Assembly (NCBI GenBank): GCA_965208605.1
Contig: OZ242345.1
Span: forward strand, 2,604,001 to 2,668,000
DNA: 64,000 nt
Reading direction: 5' to 3'
Origin: UBA9659 sp965208605
Lineage (GTDB): Bacteria > Pseudomonadota > Gammaproteobacteria > Pseudomonadales > Azotimanducaceae
Shown here one piece after another: positions 14,944 through 24,551 of the stretch (the first letter of the stretch is position 1; every line of letters begins with the position of its first letter). The notes below the pieces were generated by a model, which was given only the letters and a program-made list of their open reading frames with translations, searched no databases and was not told where the DNA came from. The position numbers and the translations under genes were made by a program.

Positions 14944-17328
14944 GTGACATCTAAAAAAGACCTGTCGGAAAGAGATATTTGCACAAAGTATATCCTTCCC
15001 GCTATAACAAAGGCGGGTTGGGATCTGCAGACTCAAATCCGAGAAGAGGTCTATTTCACCGCTGGTCGAATCTACGTCAGAGGTAACTTGACAACTAGAG
15101 GGGACGGAAAAAAAGCGGATTATATTCTGTACCACAAACTTAATATTCCCATTGCCGTTATTGAGGCAAAAAATAATAAACATTCGGTGAGCGCGGGCAT
15201 ACAGCAGGCTTTGGATTACGCAAAAATTCTGGACATCCCATCGGTGTACAGTAGCAATGGGGATGGGTTTTGTGAACATGATCGTACTCGCACCGGTGGA
15301 AACATAGAAAAAATATTATCGCTTGACGAACTCCCCTCGCCAGAAGTGCTTTGGCAACGCTATAAAAAATACAAAGGCATTGTTACCGATGAGCAGGAGC
15401 GCATCTCAGAGGAAGGTTATTTTATTGATGATGTTGACAAGACCCCGCGCTATTACCAGCAAATTGCCATCAATCGCACCGTGGAAGCCATTGCCCAGGG
15501 AAAAGATCGCATCTTGCTGACCATGGCAACGGGCACGGGAAAAACGTACACCGCCTTCCAAATTATTTATCGTTTGTGGAGAAGCAAAACTAAAAAGCGC
15601 ATTTTATTTTTAGCCGACAGGAATGCGTTGATTGGTCAAGCAATGCGCAACGATTTTCGTCATTTAAAAGACAGGATGACACGCATCAAGCACAGAAAAA
15701 TCGACAAATCATACGAAGTTTATTTCGCCTTGTATCAAGGTTTAACCAACTATGATGAAGATAAAGATGCCTATCGAGAATTCAGTCCAGACTTCTTTGA
15801 TCTTGTGGTGATTGATGAGTGTCATCGTGGTAGTGCTGCTGCTGACAGTGCCTGGAGGGAAATCCTCTCATATTTTTCCAGTGCCACACATATTGGTTTA
15901 ACTGCTACTCCTAGAGAAACTAAAACCATCTCTAACGCTGAGTACTTTGGCAATCCAATATATACCTATTCCTTAAAGCAAGGCATACAAGATGGTTTTC
16001 TTGCACCTTACAAAGTCTTGCGAATTGGTTTGAATGTGGACATTGAAGGGTGGCGACCTGAAGCTGGTCAAACCGATATCCAAGGGAATGAGATTGAAGA
16101 CCGTGTCTATAATCCAACAGACTTTGATAGAAATTTGGTTATAGAGGAACGCACCCAAACCGTTGCCAGAAAGGTAAGCGAGTTTTTGAGAAAAACCGAC
16201 CGATATGACAAAACTATCATTTTCTGTGTTGATATTGAGCATGCCGAGCGAATGCGCTCTGCCATTGTTAATGAAAACAGTGATTTGATGGCACAAAACA
16301 GCAAGTATGTGATGCAGATTACAGGCGATAATGAGGAAGGTAAGCGCGAACTGGATAACTTTATCAGTCCTGAAGGGAAATACCCTGTCATTGCCACCAC
16401 ATCAAAATTGATGACCACTGGTATTGATGCTCAAACCTGCAAACTGATTGTGCTGGATAAAACGATAGGCTCCATGACGGAATTCAAGCAGATCATCGGA
16501 CGCGGCACGCGCATTAACGAAGATTATGACAAGAAATTTTTCACCATCATGGATTTTCGCAGGGTCACGGACTTGTTTTCTGACCCTGATTTTGATGGCG
16601 ACCCAATCAAAATCAAAGAACTTACAGAAGATGATGAATTTGAATCCTATGAAGATGAAATCAATACTGACGGACCCGTGATAGACGAGGAGGGCGAAGA
16701 AGTCGTTATTGAACCCGAGACACCAAATATCATTGATGGCGGTGGGATTGTTGCCGAGCCTAATAAAAAACTTTATGTCAATGGTGTGAATGTTACGGTG
16801 CTGAATGAACGTGCCCAGTACCTGGATGGCGACGGTAAACTCATCAGTAGTAGTCTTAAAGACTATACTCGCCTGAAAGTCCGTGAGCACTATCAGTCTC
16901 TTGGTGATTTTTTAACCAAATGGAACGCAGCTGACAAGAAGCACGCCATCATTGAAGAGCTTACTGAGCAGGGTATTGTGTATGAAAATCTCAAAGAAGA
17001 AGTCAACAAAGCGATGGATATTTTCGATATGATCTGCCACACGGCGTTTGATCAACCGCCCATGAGCAGGGCAGACCGGGTAAATAATGTCAAAAAGCGC
17101 AATTACTTCACTAAGTATGGAGAAAAGGCACGCGCAGTATTAGATGCCTTGCTGGATAAATATGCCGATGAAGGCATAGAAAATATTGAGGATATGAATA
17201 TATTACAGGTTAGCCCCTTGAGCCAGTTCGGGACACCGCATGAAATTGTCGAGTTGTTTGGTGGGAAGCAGGGTTATACTAATGCTTTGAATGAGTTAGA
17301 GCGAGAGATTTATAGGGAGGTGGTGTAA
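14944..17328 (+). CDS. hsdR: Type I restriction endonuclease subunit R
   Basis: A 794-residue HsdR of the EcoEI-like branch, the motor and nuclease subunit of a type I enzyme. The N-terminal nuclease core shows DYILYHKLNIPIAVIEAKN with the D...ExK pattern (about 59-77). The helicase part has MATGTGKTYTAF (Walker A), VVIDECHRGS (Walker B), IGLTATPRET and QIIGRGTRI (motif VI). A C-terminal HsdM-contact region follows. It starts with GTG. Unusually, hsdM and hsdS do not follow directly: a cytosine methyltransferase and a MORC-like ATPase intervene. Codon choice is AT-rich against the steroid genes. Confidence 0.92.
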   Translation: MTSKKDLSERDICTKYILPAITKAGWDLQTQIREEVYFTAGRIYVRGNLTTRGDGKKADYILYHKLNIPIAVIEAKNNKHSVSAGIQQALDYAKILDIPSVYSSNGDGFCEHDRTRTGGNIEKILSLDELPSPEVLWQRYKKYKGIVTDEQERISEEGYFIDDVDKTPRYYQQIAINRTVEAIAQGKDRILLTMATGTGKTYTAFQIIYRLWRSKTKKRILFLADRNALIGQAMRNDFRHLKDRMTRIKHRKIDKSYEVYFALYQGLTNYDEDKDAYREFSPDFFDLVVIDECHRGSAAADSAWREILSYFSSATHIGLTATPRETKTISNAEYFGNPIYTYSLKQGIQDGFLAPYKVLRIGLNVDIEGWRPEAGQTDIQGNEIEDRVYNPTDFDRNLVIEERTQTVARKVSEFLRKTDRYDKTIIFCVDIEHAERMRSAIVNENSDLMAQNSKYVMQITGDNEEGKRELDNFISPEGKYPVIATTSKLMTTGIDAQTCKLIVLDKTIGSMTEFKQIIGRGTRINEDYDKKFFTIMDFRRVTDLFSDPDFDGDPIKIKELTEDDEFESYEDEINTDGPVIDEEGEEVVIEPETPNIIDGGGIVAEPNKKLYVNGVNVTVLNERAQYLDGDGKLISSSLKDYTRLKVREHYQSLGDFLTKWNAADKKHAIIEELTEQGIVYENLKEEVNKAMDIFDMICHTAFDQPPMSRADRVNNVKKRNYFTKYGEKARAVLDALLDKYADEGIENIEDMNILQVSPLSQFGTPHEIVELFGGKQGYTNALNELEREIYREVV

Positions 17329-17329
17329 A

Positions 17330-18385
17330 ATGAAAACATATCCAAAAATCACTGCCGTAGATTTATTTTGTGGTGTGGGTGGGCTGACAAAAGGGTTAGA
17401 AAGATCAGGAATAAAGGTTAATTTAGGCGTAGATATAGATCCTGCTTGCGAGTATCCATATAGCACAAATAATTCAGGAGTTTTTCTTAAAGAATCTATA
17501 ACAAACATATCTGGAAATGACATTAATAAGTTTTTTAAGAAAGGGTCTATTCGGTTGCTTGCGGGATGCGCACCGTGTCAAACTTTTTCAAATTACAATA
17601 GGAAATCAAATAAATCAGATGAACGGTGGTGGTTGTTACTTGAGTTTAGTCGTTTGATAAGAGAAACGCTTCCCGAGCTAGTTACGATGGAAAATGTCCC
17701 AGGTTTAATTAAGCAAGATGTTTTTGATACGTTTAAAAAGAACCTTTTTGATTTAGGCTATGAGGTAGGATATAAAATCATCAATTGTTCAGATTATGGG
17801 CTGCCGCAAAACCGGCGCCGTTTAGTTCTTTTGGCATCTAAAATCGGTGCTGTTCAATTGTTGGAACCCAAGTATTTTACGAAAAAACCACATAAAACTC
17901 TAAAAGAAACTATTGGTAATCTTGAACCAATTGTTGCGGGTAGTTCGTTGTTGACCGACCCCCTTCATAAAAGTTCTGCATTGTCTGAATTGAACTTGAA
18001 ACGAATTAAAGCTTCTAAGCCCGGAGGAACTTGGCGAGACTGGCCTATTGATTTGGTTGCAAATTGCCATAAAAAACGAAGCGGACAAACATACACAAGC
18101 GTTTATGGTCGTATGAAATGGGAAAAGCCATCTCCTGCAATTACTACCCAATTCATAGGTTTCGGGAATGGACGATTTGGGCATCCAGAACAAGATAGAG
18201 GTTTATCATTAAGGGAAGGCGCCATGCTTCAGGGATTCCCAAAGAACTATCAATTTGTCAAAAAAGGAGATGTCCCAATAAATAAAGTTATTGCTCGCCT
18301 TGTTGGGAATGCAGTTCCTGTCACGTTAGGTCATCTAATTGGAAAAAGTTTCATTCATCATCTAAAGAGAATCGAAAATGAGTAA
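17330..18385 (+). CDS. DNA (cytosine-5-)-methyltransferase
   Basis: A 351-residue C5 methyltransferase with the ordered motifs DLFCGVGGLTKGLE (I), GCAPCQTFS with the catalytic Cys (IV), MENVPGL (VI), GLPQNRRRLVLLAS (VIII) and GNAVPVTLG (X). The target-recognition region is about 210-300. It begins 2 bp after hsdR and overlaps the next gene by 8 bp, so it belongs to the operon rather than being a stray insertion. It probably protects sites cut by the nuclease-bearing ATPase next to it. Confidence 0.93.
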   Translation: MKTYPKITAVDLFCGVGGLTKGLERSGIKVNLGVDIDPACEYPYSTNNSGVFLKESITNISGNDINKFFKKGSIRLLAGCAPCQTFSNYNRKSNKSDERWWLLLEFSRLIRETLPELVTMENVPGLIKQDVFDTFKKNLFDLGYEVGYKIINCSDYGLPQNRRRLVLLASKIGAVQLLEPKYFTKKPHKTLKETIGNLEPIVAGSSLLTDPLHKSSALSELNLKRIKASKPGGTWRDWPIDLVANCHKKRSGQTYTSVYGRMKWEKPSPAITTQFIGFGNGRFGHPEQDRGLSLREGAMLQGFPKNYQFVKKGDVPINKVIARLVGNAVPVTLGHLIGKSFIHHLKRIENE

Positions 18386-20324
18386 ATACGAATTAAAAAT
18401 TGATTTGAATGTCCTAAATCATTTAGGACTTAATTTATACAGCAATGTGCCTTCTGTTTTATCAGAGATGATTGCAAATTCTTGGGATGCAGATTCAACG
18501 GAAGTAAAAATTAGCATTTCAAATAATGAAATTCAAATTGAAGATAATGGTTGTGGGATGAATGAAGAAGACATTAAAAACAAATTTTTGAATGTGGGTT
18601 ATCAACGACGTAAAGAATCGAATGATGACTTAACGTCAAGGTTAAAGCGAAAGGTAATGGGTAGAAAGGGGATAGGCAAGTTGTCTGCTTTTTCTATCGC
18701 TGATCATGTTGAGATATATACAAGAAAAGAAAAGACATTGGGCATCTCAATGAAAGTTGATGAGATACGGAAGGAAATAAAACAAGGGGGCTCATATCAT
18801 CCAGACGAAATATCAATAAATGAAGATGATGAAATTAAGAGTGAAACAGGAACACGTATTGTTTTGAAAAAAATTAAGAAAAGAGTGACGACATCACTTG
18901 ACGATAACTTAAGAAAGCGAGTAGCTCGGCGGTTTGATATTTGGTCTGATGAGTTCAAGGTGCTTATAAATGATAATGAAATTAGTATCCAAGATAGAGA
19001 CTATTTTCATAAATTAGAATTTTCTCTCATATATGGAAATTATCCCAAAGAAAGTTTCTCGCATATTGATGGCAATAAGCTTAAACATCGTCAAACATCC
19101 TCGTTGGGAGAGGATGATATTAAGGGATGGATTGGACTGGTAAAAGAATCTGGAGGGTTGCAAGATGGCGAGGACAATTTGAATAAAATATCTGTGTTAT
19201 GCAGAGGGAAGGTCGCCCTAGAAGATATTTTAGAGCTATATAGGGAGGGAGGGCTTTATACAAAATTCCTCATTGGTGAGATTGAAGCAGATTTTTTAGA
19301 CATAACAGGAGAGGAAGACATTGCAACTTCTGACCGACAAGATTTTATTCAAAATGATGCTAGGTTCATCAAATTAAAAGACTTTATATTAAACGAGCTA
19401 AAATATATTCAAAATGCTAGAGCCGCATATAAAATAGAGGATGGTGCAAAGAAAGCAGAGGAAATACCTGCAATTAAAGATTGGCTAGGCACCTTAAAAG
19501 GGGACGCTCAAAAAGCAGCAAAAAAAATATTTGGACGCATTAACTCAATTGCAATGGATGAAGAGCATAGAAAAACGCTGTATAAGCATGGCGTATTAGC
19601 GTTTGAACATCTACACCACAAAGAAAAACTACATGAGTTGGATAATCTTGAAGCAGAGAGTCTTGATATCGCCGTCCGATTATTTTCTGAACTAGATGAT
19701 ATTGAAGCATCTTGGTATTACCAAATAACCGAAGGTAGATTGCAAGTCATCAAAAAATTAGAAGATCATGTCAAGGGTGATGATATTGAAAAAATTATAC
19801 AACAACATATATACAATCATTTATGGTTGCTTGACCCATCATGGGATAGAGCGACTGAAATTCCAACGATGGAGAAATCCATTAAAGATGCATTTGGTAA
19901 ATTAGGATTAAATAAAGATGAAAAGAAAGGGAGGCTAGATATTCGGTATAAAAAAGTATCTGGAAAGCATATTATTATTGAGTTAAAGAGGAGTTCAGTA
20001 AATCTTGAAATTGGGGAATTACTAGATCAAGTCAGAAAATATCAAGGTGCTGTCGAAAAAGAACTTCAAGCGCACAAGGAAAAAGGCTTGGTTGAAGTTA
20101 TTTGCTTGGTTGGAAGCGGTCTTTCCGGGTGGGCTGATAACCCTCCACGAAAACACCGAGATGAACAATCATTGTTAGCACAAAACATTAGAGTAATTAC
20201 TTACCAGCAATTAATTAAAGATGCCGAAATTAGCTATCAAGCTTATTTAAATCAAAAAAATGAAAGAGGACGTATTCAGACATTATTGGATGCAATAGAA
20301 GACTCTTCAATACAACAAACATGA
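18378..20324 (+). CDS. MORC/MutL-like GHKL ATPase with C-terminal PD-(D/E)xK nuclease
   Basis: A 648-residue protein. The N-terminal GHKL ATPase has EMIANSWDADSTEV (N box), IEDNGCGM (G1 box) and GRKGIGKLSAFS (lid, G2), followed by a ribosomal-S5-like part. A helical middle region comes next. Residues about 505-560 read GRLDIRYKKVSGKHIIIELK, the D...ExK signature of restriction-type nucleases. Prokaryotic MORC-like ATPases of this build are known beside 5-methylcytosine methylases in restriction systems. It overlaps the methyltransferase by 8 bp and hsdM by 4 bp. The likely role is an ATP-gated DNA clamp and nuclease. Confidence 0.8.
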   Translation: MSKYELKIDLNVLNHLGLNLYSNVPSVLSEMIANSWDADSTEVKISISNNEIQIEDNGCGMNEEDIKNKFLNVGYQRRKESNDDLTSRLKRKVMGRKGIGKLSAFSIADHVEIYTRKEKTLGISMKVDEIRKEIKQGGSYHPDEISINEDDEIKSETGTRIVLKKIKKRVTTSLDDNLRKRVARRFDIWSDEFKVLINDNEISIQDRDYFHKLEFSLIYGNYPKESFSHIDGNKLKHRQTSSLGEDDIKGWIGLVKESGGLQDGEDNLNKISVLCRGKVALEDILELYREGGLYTKFLIGEIEADFLDITGEEDIATSDRQDFIQNDARFIKLKDFILNELKYIQNARAAYKIEDGAKKAEEIPAIKDWLGTLKGDAQKAAKKIFGRINSIAMDEEHRKTLYKHGVLAFEHLHHKEKLHELDNLEAESLDIAVRLFSELDDIEASWYYQITEGRLQVIKKLEDHVKGDDIEKIIQQHIYNHLWLLDPSWDRATEIPTMEKSIKDAFGKLGLNKDEKKGRLDIRYKKVSGKHIIIELKRSSVNLEIGELLDQVRKYQGAVEKELQAHKEKGLVEVICLVGSGLSGWADNPPRKHRDEQSLLAQNIRVITYQQLIKDAEISYQAYLNQKNERGRIQTLLDAIEDSSIQQT

Positions 20325-21745
20325 CCAACTTAACCAACATCGTCAAATCCATCCGTAACATCATGCGGCAAGATGTAGGTACGGGTAGCGATGATTCGCG
20401 CATTCAGCAACTCGGCTGGATGTTATTTCTCAAAATATTCAGCGATAAAGACAAAGAACTGGAACTTCTACAGGACGATTATATTTCCCCCATCCCTAAA
20501 GGGCTACATTGGGACGAATGGGCTGGCGACGATGAAGGGATGACCAGCGATGAATTACTTGTCTTTGTTGACCAAACACTCTTTCCCAAGTTAGCCAACA
20601 TTGACCTTTCCACAGGCAATAAACGCGCCCTGTTGGTGCGCGAAGTCTTTGCTAATAATTACAACTACATGAAGTCCGGTATCCACCTGCGCCAGGTGAT
20701 TAACCATCTCAATAGAATTGATTTCAATAACAGCAAGGACAAGCAGATATTCGGGCAGATTTACGAAACCTTTTTAGGTGAACTGCAAAGCGCGCGCAGC
20801 TTAGGTGAATTTTATACGCCGCGGGCGATTACCAAGTTGCTAACCGAACTTATTGACCCCCAATCGCACGAGAAAATACTTGACCCTTCGTGCGGCACTG
20901 GTGGGTTTCTAACTGCCGCCTTGGAGCATCTCAAAGTCACAGCCACTAATCTGGAAAAACGCATCGCTATACAAGACAACATCATTGGGTGGGAATATAA
21001 GCCGCTGCCGTATCTGCTGTGTAATACTAATTTAATTTTGCACGACATCAATCTGCCGAACATTAGATATGACGATTCACTGGCGCGTCCCTTAACCGAA
21101 TACCGAGAAAAAGATCGCGTCCATGTCATTCTGACCAATCCGCCTTTTGGTGGCGTGGTGTCAAACAATAATGAAAGCAACTTCCCGCAAACTTATCGCA
21201 CCAAAGAATCGGCTGACCTGTTTCTCATTCTGATGATTCACTTGCTTAAAACCGGAGGCAGGGCAGCCATTGTTTTGCCCGATGGCTCCCTCACAGGCGA
21301 TGGCGTCAAGCAACGCATCCGTCAAAAACTGCTGGAAGATTGCAACCTGCACACCATTATCCGATTGCCCAATTCCGCATTTAAGCCGTATGCAGGAGTA
21401 GCAACTAATTTATTGTTTTTTACTAAAGGTGAGCCGACAAAAAATATTTGGTATTGGGAACATAAACTTCCGCAAGGCTGTAATGCGTACTCTAAATCTG
21501 TTCAACTTCAATTATCGGAATTTGACAGTTTGAAAAAGTGGTGGCATAAGCGAGAAGCAAACGAACAGGCTTGGAAAGTGGGCATCAAGACCATCGTCCA
21601 AAGCGGGTATAACCTTGATATTAAAAACCCGCAACAACCAGATGAAGAAAAACAATACAGTAGCACTGAGTTGCTGGATACATTGCATCAATCTTTTGTC
21701 CATGGGAAAGATTTACTAATGCAAATAGAAAAAAATCTGAAATGA
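20321..21745 (+). CDS. hsdM: Type I DNA methyltransferase subunit M
   Basis: A 474-residue N6-adenine methyltransferase. The helical N-terminal HsdM domain spans about 1-125. GEFYTPRAITKLL, the AdoMet site DPSCGTGGFLTAAL and the catalytic NPPFGG follow. With HsdS it methylates the recognition site and with HsdR it forms the restriction complex. It overlaps both neighbours by 4 bp, so the MORC gene, hsdM and hsdS are translationally coupled. Confidence 0.93.
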   Translation: MTNLTNIVKSIRNIMRQDVGTGSDDSRIQQLGWMLFLKIFSDKDKELELLQDDYISPIPKGLHWDEWAGDDEGMTSDELLVFVDQTLFPKLANIDLSTGNKRALLVREVFANNYNYMKSGIHLRQVINHLNRIDFNNSKDKQIFGQIYETFLGELQSARSLGEFYTPRAITKLLTELIDPQSHEKILDPSCGTGGFLTAALEHLKVTATNLEKRIAIQDNIIGWEYKPLPYLLCNTNLILHDINLPNIRYDDSLARPLTEYREKDRVHVILTNPPFGGVVSNNNESNFPQTYRTKESADLFLILMIHLLKTGGRAAIVLPDGSLTGDGVKQRIRQKLLEDCNLHTIIRLPNSAFKPYAGVATNLLFFTKGEPTKNIWYWEHKLPQGCNAYSKSVQLQLSEFDSLKKWWHKREANEQAWKVGIKTIVQSGYNLDIKNPQQPDEEKQYSSTELLDTLHQSFVHGKDLLMQIEKNLK

Positions 21746-23019
21746 CCAGGGAATTTCTTCATAATGGATCGTTAGTAGATATTGTGACGAACGGCAGTTC
21801 TAATCTTTCAATTAACAAATTGGAGGCAAATTCAGGACAATTTGCTCTATACGGTGCCAAAGGGTTTATAAAAAAAATAGATTTTTTTCAGCAAGAAAGA
21901 GAGTATTTGGCAATCATTAAAGATGGTGCTGGCTTTGGGCGAATTGGTATCTATCCGCCAAAATCTTCTGTTGTTGGGACAATGCAGTACTTAATCCCAA
22001 AAGGTAAAAATGTTTTAGAGTTTGTCTACTATTATTTGAAGACAGTTAATTTTGAAAAATACGTAAAGGGAGCGACAATCCCACATATTTATTTCAGGGA
22101 TTATCAAAAAGAACCTGTCCCTATTTTTTCCATTGAAAGACAGAAACAAATTGCAAAAAGGCTAAAATTATTTGACATATCAAAGCAGGAATTCGAACAA
22201 GAAATTTCTTACCAACAAATCCAGTTGAAAAAACTCCGTCAGCAGATTTTACAGGAGGCCATTGAAGGCAAACTCACTGCCAAGTGGCGACAGCAAAACC
22301 ATTATGTTGAACCCGCCAGCGAACTGCTAGCGCGCATACAAGCAGAAAAAGAGCAGTTGATCAAAGACAAGAAAATAAAAAAACAAAAACCATTGCCACC
22401 AATTAGTGATGAAGAGAAGTCTTTTGATTTGCCTGACGGGTGGGTTTGGTGCCGATTGGGAGAGATAAGTAATTATGGTGATGCAAAAAAACTAAAGCCT
22501 GCAGAAATTAGTAGCGACACTTGGGTTTTAGATCTTGAAGACATAGAGAAAGAAACATCGCGGTTACTAGTCAAAGTAAGGTTTAAGAATAGAAAATCAA
22601 GAAGCATACAAAGTGTCTTTAAGAAAGGTTACGTTTTATATGGAAAATTGCGACCTTATTTAGACAAAGTTCTTGTTGCTGATCAAGGGGGTGTTTGTAC
22701 AACAGAAATTATGCCAATCAAAACTTGGATATATCCTCACTATTTAAGATACGCATTGAAAACAAAAATATTTATTGAATATACAAATAAAGTTGTTTCT
22801 GGCATGAGAATGCCGAGGTTAAAAACTGACGACGCCAGGTTGGCAATAATACAGCTCCCACCACTCCCGGAACAAAAAGCCATCGTTGCCAAAGTCGAAA
22901 AACTTCTCGTCTTGTGCGATCAAATGGAAACCCAAATCACCGCGAGTCAAACCCACGCTAAACAACTGATGCAGGCGGTACTAAAAGAAACCTTTCCCCC
23001 AGTAGCAAAGAGTCGCTAG
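21742..23019 (+). CDS. hsdS: Type I specificity subunit S
   Basis: A 425-residue HsdS with two target-recognition domains (about 1-150 and 225-370) and two coiled-coil spacers. The first ends with LKKLRQQILQEAIEGKLTAK and the second with PPLPEQKAIVAKVEKLLVLC. It decides the DNA sequence of the first type I system. The first TRD is AT-rich and divergent, as is usual for these exchangeable modules. Confidence 0.9.
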   Translation: MTREFLHNGSLVDIVTNGSSNLSINKLEANSGQFALYGAKGFIKKIDFFQQEREYLAIIKDGAGFGRIGIYPPKSSVVGTMQYLIPKGKNVLEFVYYYLKTVNFEKYVKGATIPHIYFRDYQKEPVPIFSIERQKQIAKRLKLFDISKQEFEQEISYQQIQLKKLRQQILQEAIEGKLTAKWRQQNHYVEPASELLARIQAEKEQLIKDKKIKKQKPLPPISDEEKSFDLPDGWVWCRLGEISNYGDAKKLKPAEISSDTWVLDLEDIEKETSRLLVKVRFKNRKSRSIQSVFKKGYVLYGKLRPYLDKVLVADQGGVCTTEIMPIKTWIYPHYLRYALKTKIFIEYTNKVVSGMRMPRLKTDDARLAIIQLPPLPEQKAIVAKVEKLLVLCDQMETQITASQTHAKQLMQAVLKETFPPVAKSR

Positions 23020-23040
23020 CGGGCTAGATGAGGCTGGTAA

Positions 23041-23226
23041 GCCAGCGCTGCTTGTTCCTCTGGATTCCCGAGCAAGCTCGAGAATGACGGCGCGGGGCGG
23101 CTTACGCTGCCACTCTGGATTCCCGCCTTCTTTGATCCTGACGTGTGTGTTTTTTTACCGTCATTCTCGGGCTTGCCCCGGGAATCCAGTCATTGAATAA
23201 GTGAACGCATACAAGAATGACGGGGC
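23041..23226. repeat. Dispersed repeat cluster after hsdS
   Basis: Reverse-orientation canonical copy at about 23050-23099 (CTGGATTCCCGAG ... CTCGAGAATGACGG), a CTGGATTCCCGCCTTCTTTG type piece, and a forward CCGTCATTCTCGGGCTTG copy at 23159-23225 ending AAGAATGACGGGG. It marks the right edge of the AT-rich operon. Confidence 0.8.
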
Positions 23227-23257
23227 CGGGAGAAAACCAAAGGCGGTAGCCCTTAGT

Positions 23258-23273
23258 AACTACTCAGTGGTGG
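23258..23273. repeat. Imperfect palindrome shared by two island edges
   Basis: AACTACTCAGTGGTGG resembles AACTACCCAGTAGTGG at 45817-45832. Both sit at transitions between repeat debris and defence genes. An attachment or transposon scar is possible but only two copies are visible. Confidence 0.3.
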
Positions 23274-23384
23274 ATTGTGTATCTTGCTTTGCCGAGTTAT
23301 TGAAATCACTACATTCATCTTGCAACAAAAACGATACACTCATAGACTAGTTCGGCAAACAACGCAGTAGTATGGAAAAGACAA

Positions 23385-23552
23385 ATGACTAAAGATAAAA
23401 AGAAACTACCAAAGGAAGAGCCTAATGGCACAAGGCTTGCTCTACTCATGCAAGAAGTAGAGTCCAAAAACTTGTTCTCGCATATTAAAGACCCTGCTGC
23501 CTGGCAACGTAAAATTCGCAAGGATAAGCCATTGCTTGGGAGGGATGATTGA
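23385..23552 (+). CDS. Small antitoxin-like protein (55 aa)
   Basis: ATG at 23385 encodes 55 residues, rich in Lys, with the C-terminal stretch DPAAWQRKIRKDKPLLGRDD. That DPxxWQRxIRxDxPLxGR ending is common in small proteins next to toxin genes, so I read it as an orphan antitoxin-type gene. No toxin ORF follows: the next 200 bp are non-coding and hold a probable small RNA. The identification is from memory of the motif and is tentative. Confidence 0.45.
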   Translation: MTKDKKKLPKEEPNGTRLALLMQEVESKNLFSHIKDPAAWQRKIRKDKPLLGRDD

Positions 23553-23617
23553 AACGATGTTTTCAACTGCTATGGAATATCAGGCAGGAATCAGGATACG
23601 GAGAAACGCAATGCCAC

Positions 23618-23688
23618 AAAAAAGGACAGCCGCGTTAGTGGCGGCTGTCGGGCCGTGGGTCCTGTGAAGGATGCCAGCGGTGGGGTAG
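23618..23688 (-). ncRNA. Putative small RNA, copy 1, ending in an intrinsic terminator
   Basis: On the minus strand a hairpin GACAGCCGC/GCGGCTGTC (arms 23641-23649 and 23625-23633) is followed by a run of six T at 23618-23623, a textbook intrinsic terminator. A promoter lies upstream at 23694-23722, giving a transcript of about 70 nt. The same cassette recurs at 24552-24654 with covarying loop and spacer changes. It matches no RNA family I recognise. Confidence 0.45.
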
Positions 23689-23693
23689 AGCGT

Positions 23694-23722
23694 ATTCTGG
23701 CATGACCATTGCACTTGTCAAG
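23694..23722 (-). promoter_or_regulatory. Promoter of putative small RNA copy 1
   Basis: Minus-strand TTGACA (23717-23722), a 17-bp gap, then CAGAAT (23694-23699), close to the sigma-70 consensus. The surrounding bases are almost identical in the second copy. Confidence 0.5.
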
Positions 23723-23757
23723 CCCCTATTGCAAAACAAATTTGAGGAACAAATAGC

Positions 23758-24375
23758 ATGAAAAAGGTCATGGTTTATATTGACGGCTTCAATCTGTATT
23801 ACGGTATTCGTAGTACCGGTAAAATGACCTTAAAATGGTTGGATGTTGAAAAGTTGGCATGTGGTTTTCTGAGGCCAGATGCTCACCTAGAGCAGGTTAA
23901 GTATTTTACCGCAATGGTTAAGGTAAGAAAAGGTACAATCCATCGACAAAAGTTGTATCTCCGAGCATTAGAGCATCACTGCGATAACTTGACCATTATC
24001 AAAGGTTATTTTTTAAGTAAAGAAGAAATTTGCCGACAGTGCAATTATAACAATCCTACATTTGAAGAAAAGAAAACTGATGTCAATATTGCTTGTGAGA
24101 TGTTGGCTGATGCATACGAAAATCGGTTTGATGTCTCTTTTTTAGTCAGCGGCGATAGTGATTTGGTGCCAGTGGTAGAAAAAATCATAGCCATCGGAAA
24201 AAAGGTTATAGTTGTTAACCCGCCAAAACGAAAAAGTTCCGAACTTAATCAGGTGGCGAGCACTAGCTTTTATCTCCATCCCAACCAACTCAAAAAATGC
24301 CTGCTACCTGAAGAAATTCCTGTCAAAAAAGGAACAATCACCATGCCAGAAGAATGGAAGCAGAGCTTGGTGTAG
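23758..24375 (+). CDS. NYN-domain (LabA/DUF88-like) protein
   Basis: A 205-residue NYN domain, a PIN-like fold usually linked to metal-dependent RNA cleavage. Acidic residues expected at the active site are seen in VMVYIDGFNLYYG (Asp and Asn), EKKTDVNIACEML and FLVSGDSDLVPVV. The C-terminal 20 residues are polar and may be unstructured. It sits alone between the two copies of the small-RNA cassette. Whether it acts on those RNAs or in defence is not shown. Confidence 0.82.
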   Translation: MKKVMVYIDGFNLYYGIRSTGKMTLKWLDVEKLACGFLRPDAHLEQVKYFTAMVKVRKGTIHRQKLYLRALEHHCDNLTIIKGYFLSKEEICRQCNYNNPTFEEKKTDVNIACEMLADAYENRFDVSFLVSGDSDLVPVVEKIIAIGKKVIVVNPPKRKSSELNQVASTSFYLHPNQLKKCLLPEEIPVKKGTITMPEEWKQSLV

Positions 24376-24551
24376 CAGTGAGTTGGCAAAGAGAAAAATG
24401 AGGCGAGTTTCTTACGCAAAGAAAAACAAGTATCAATCCAGCGGGACGTTGAATATTCGCTTGTCGCTATATCCAATAAAGAGAAAGTCAGACTAGGAGA
24501 ATAAAAGAAAGGTGCAGGAAAGAATTAGGATGGCGGGAAAAGCACCGCCAC

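Noticed and set aside
14386..23019. The AT-rich island as a prophage
   Set aside because: There are no structural, packaging, lysis or integrase genes; all genes fit restriction and DNA binding.
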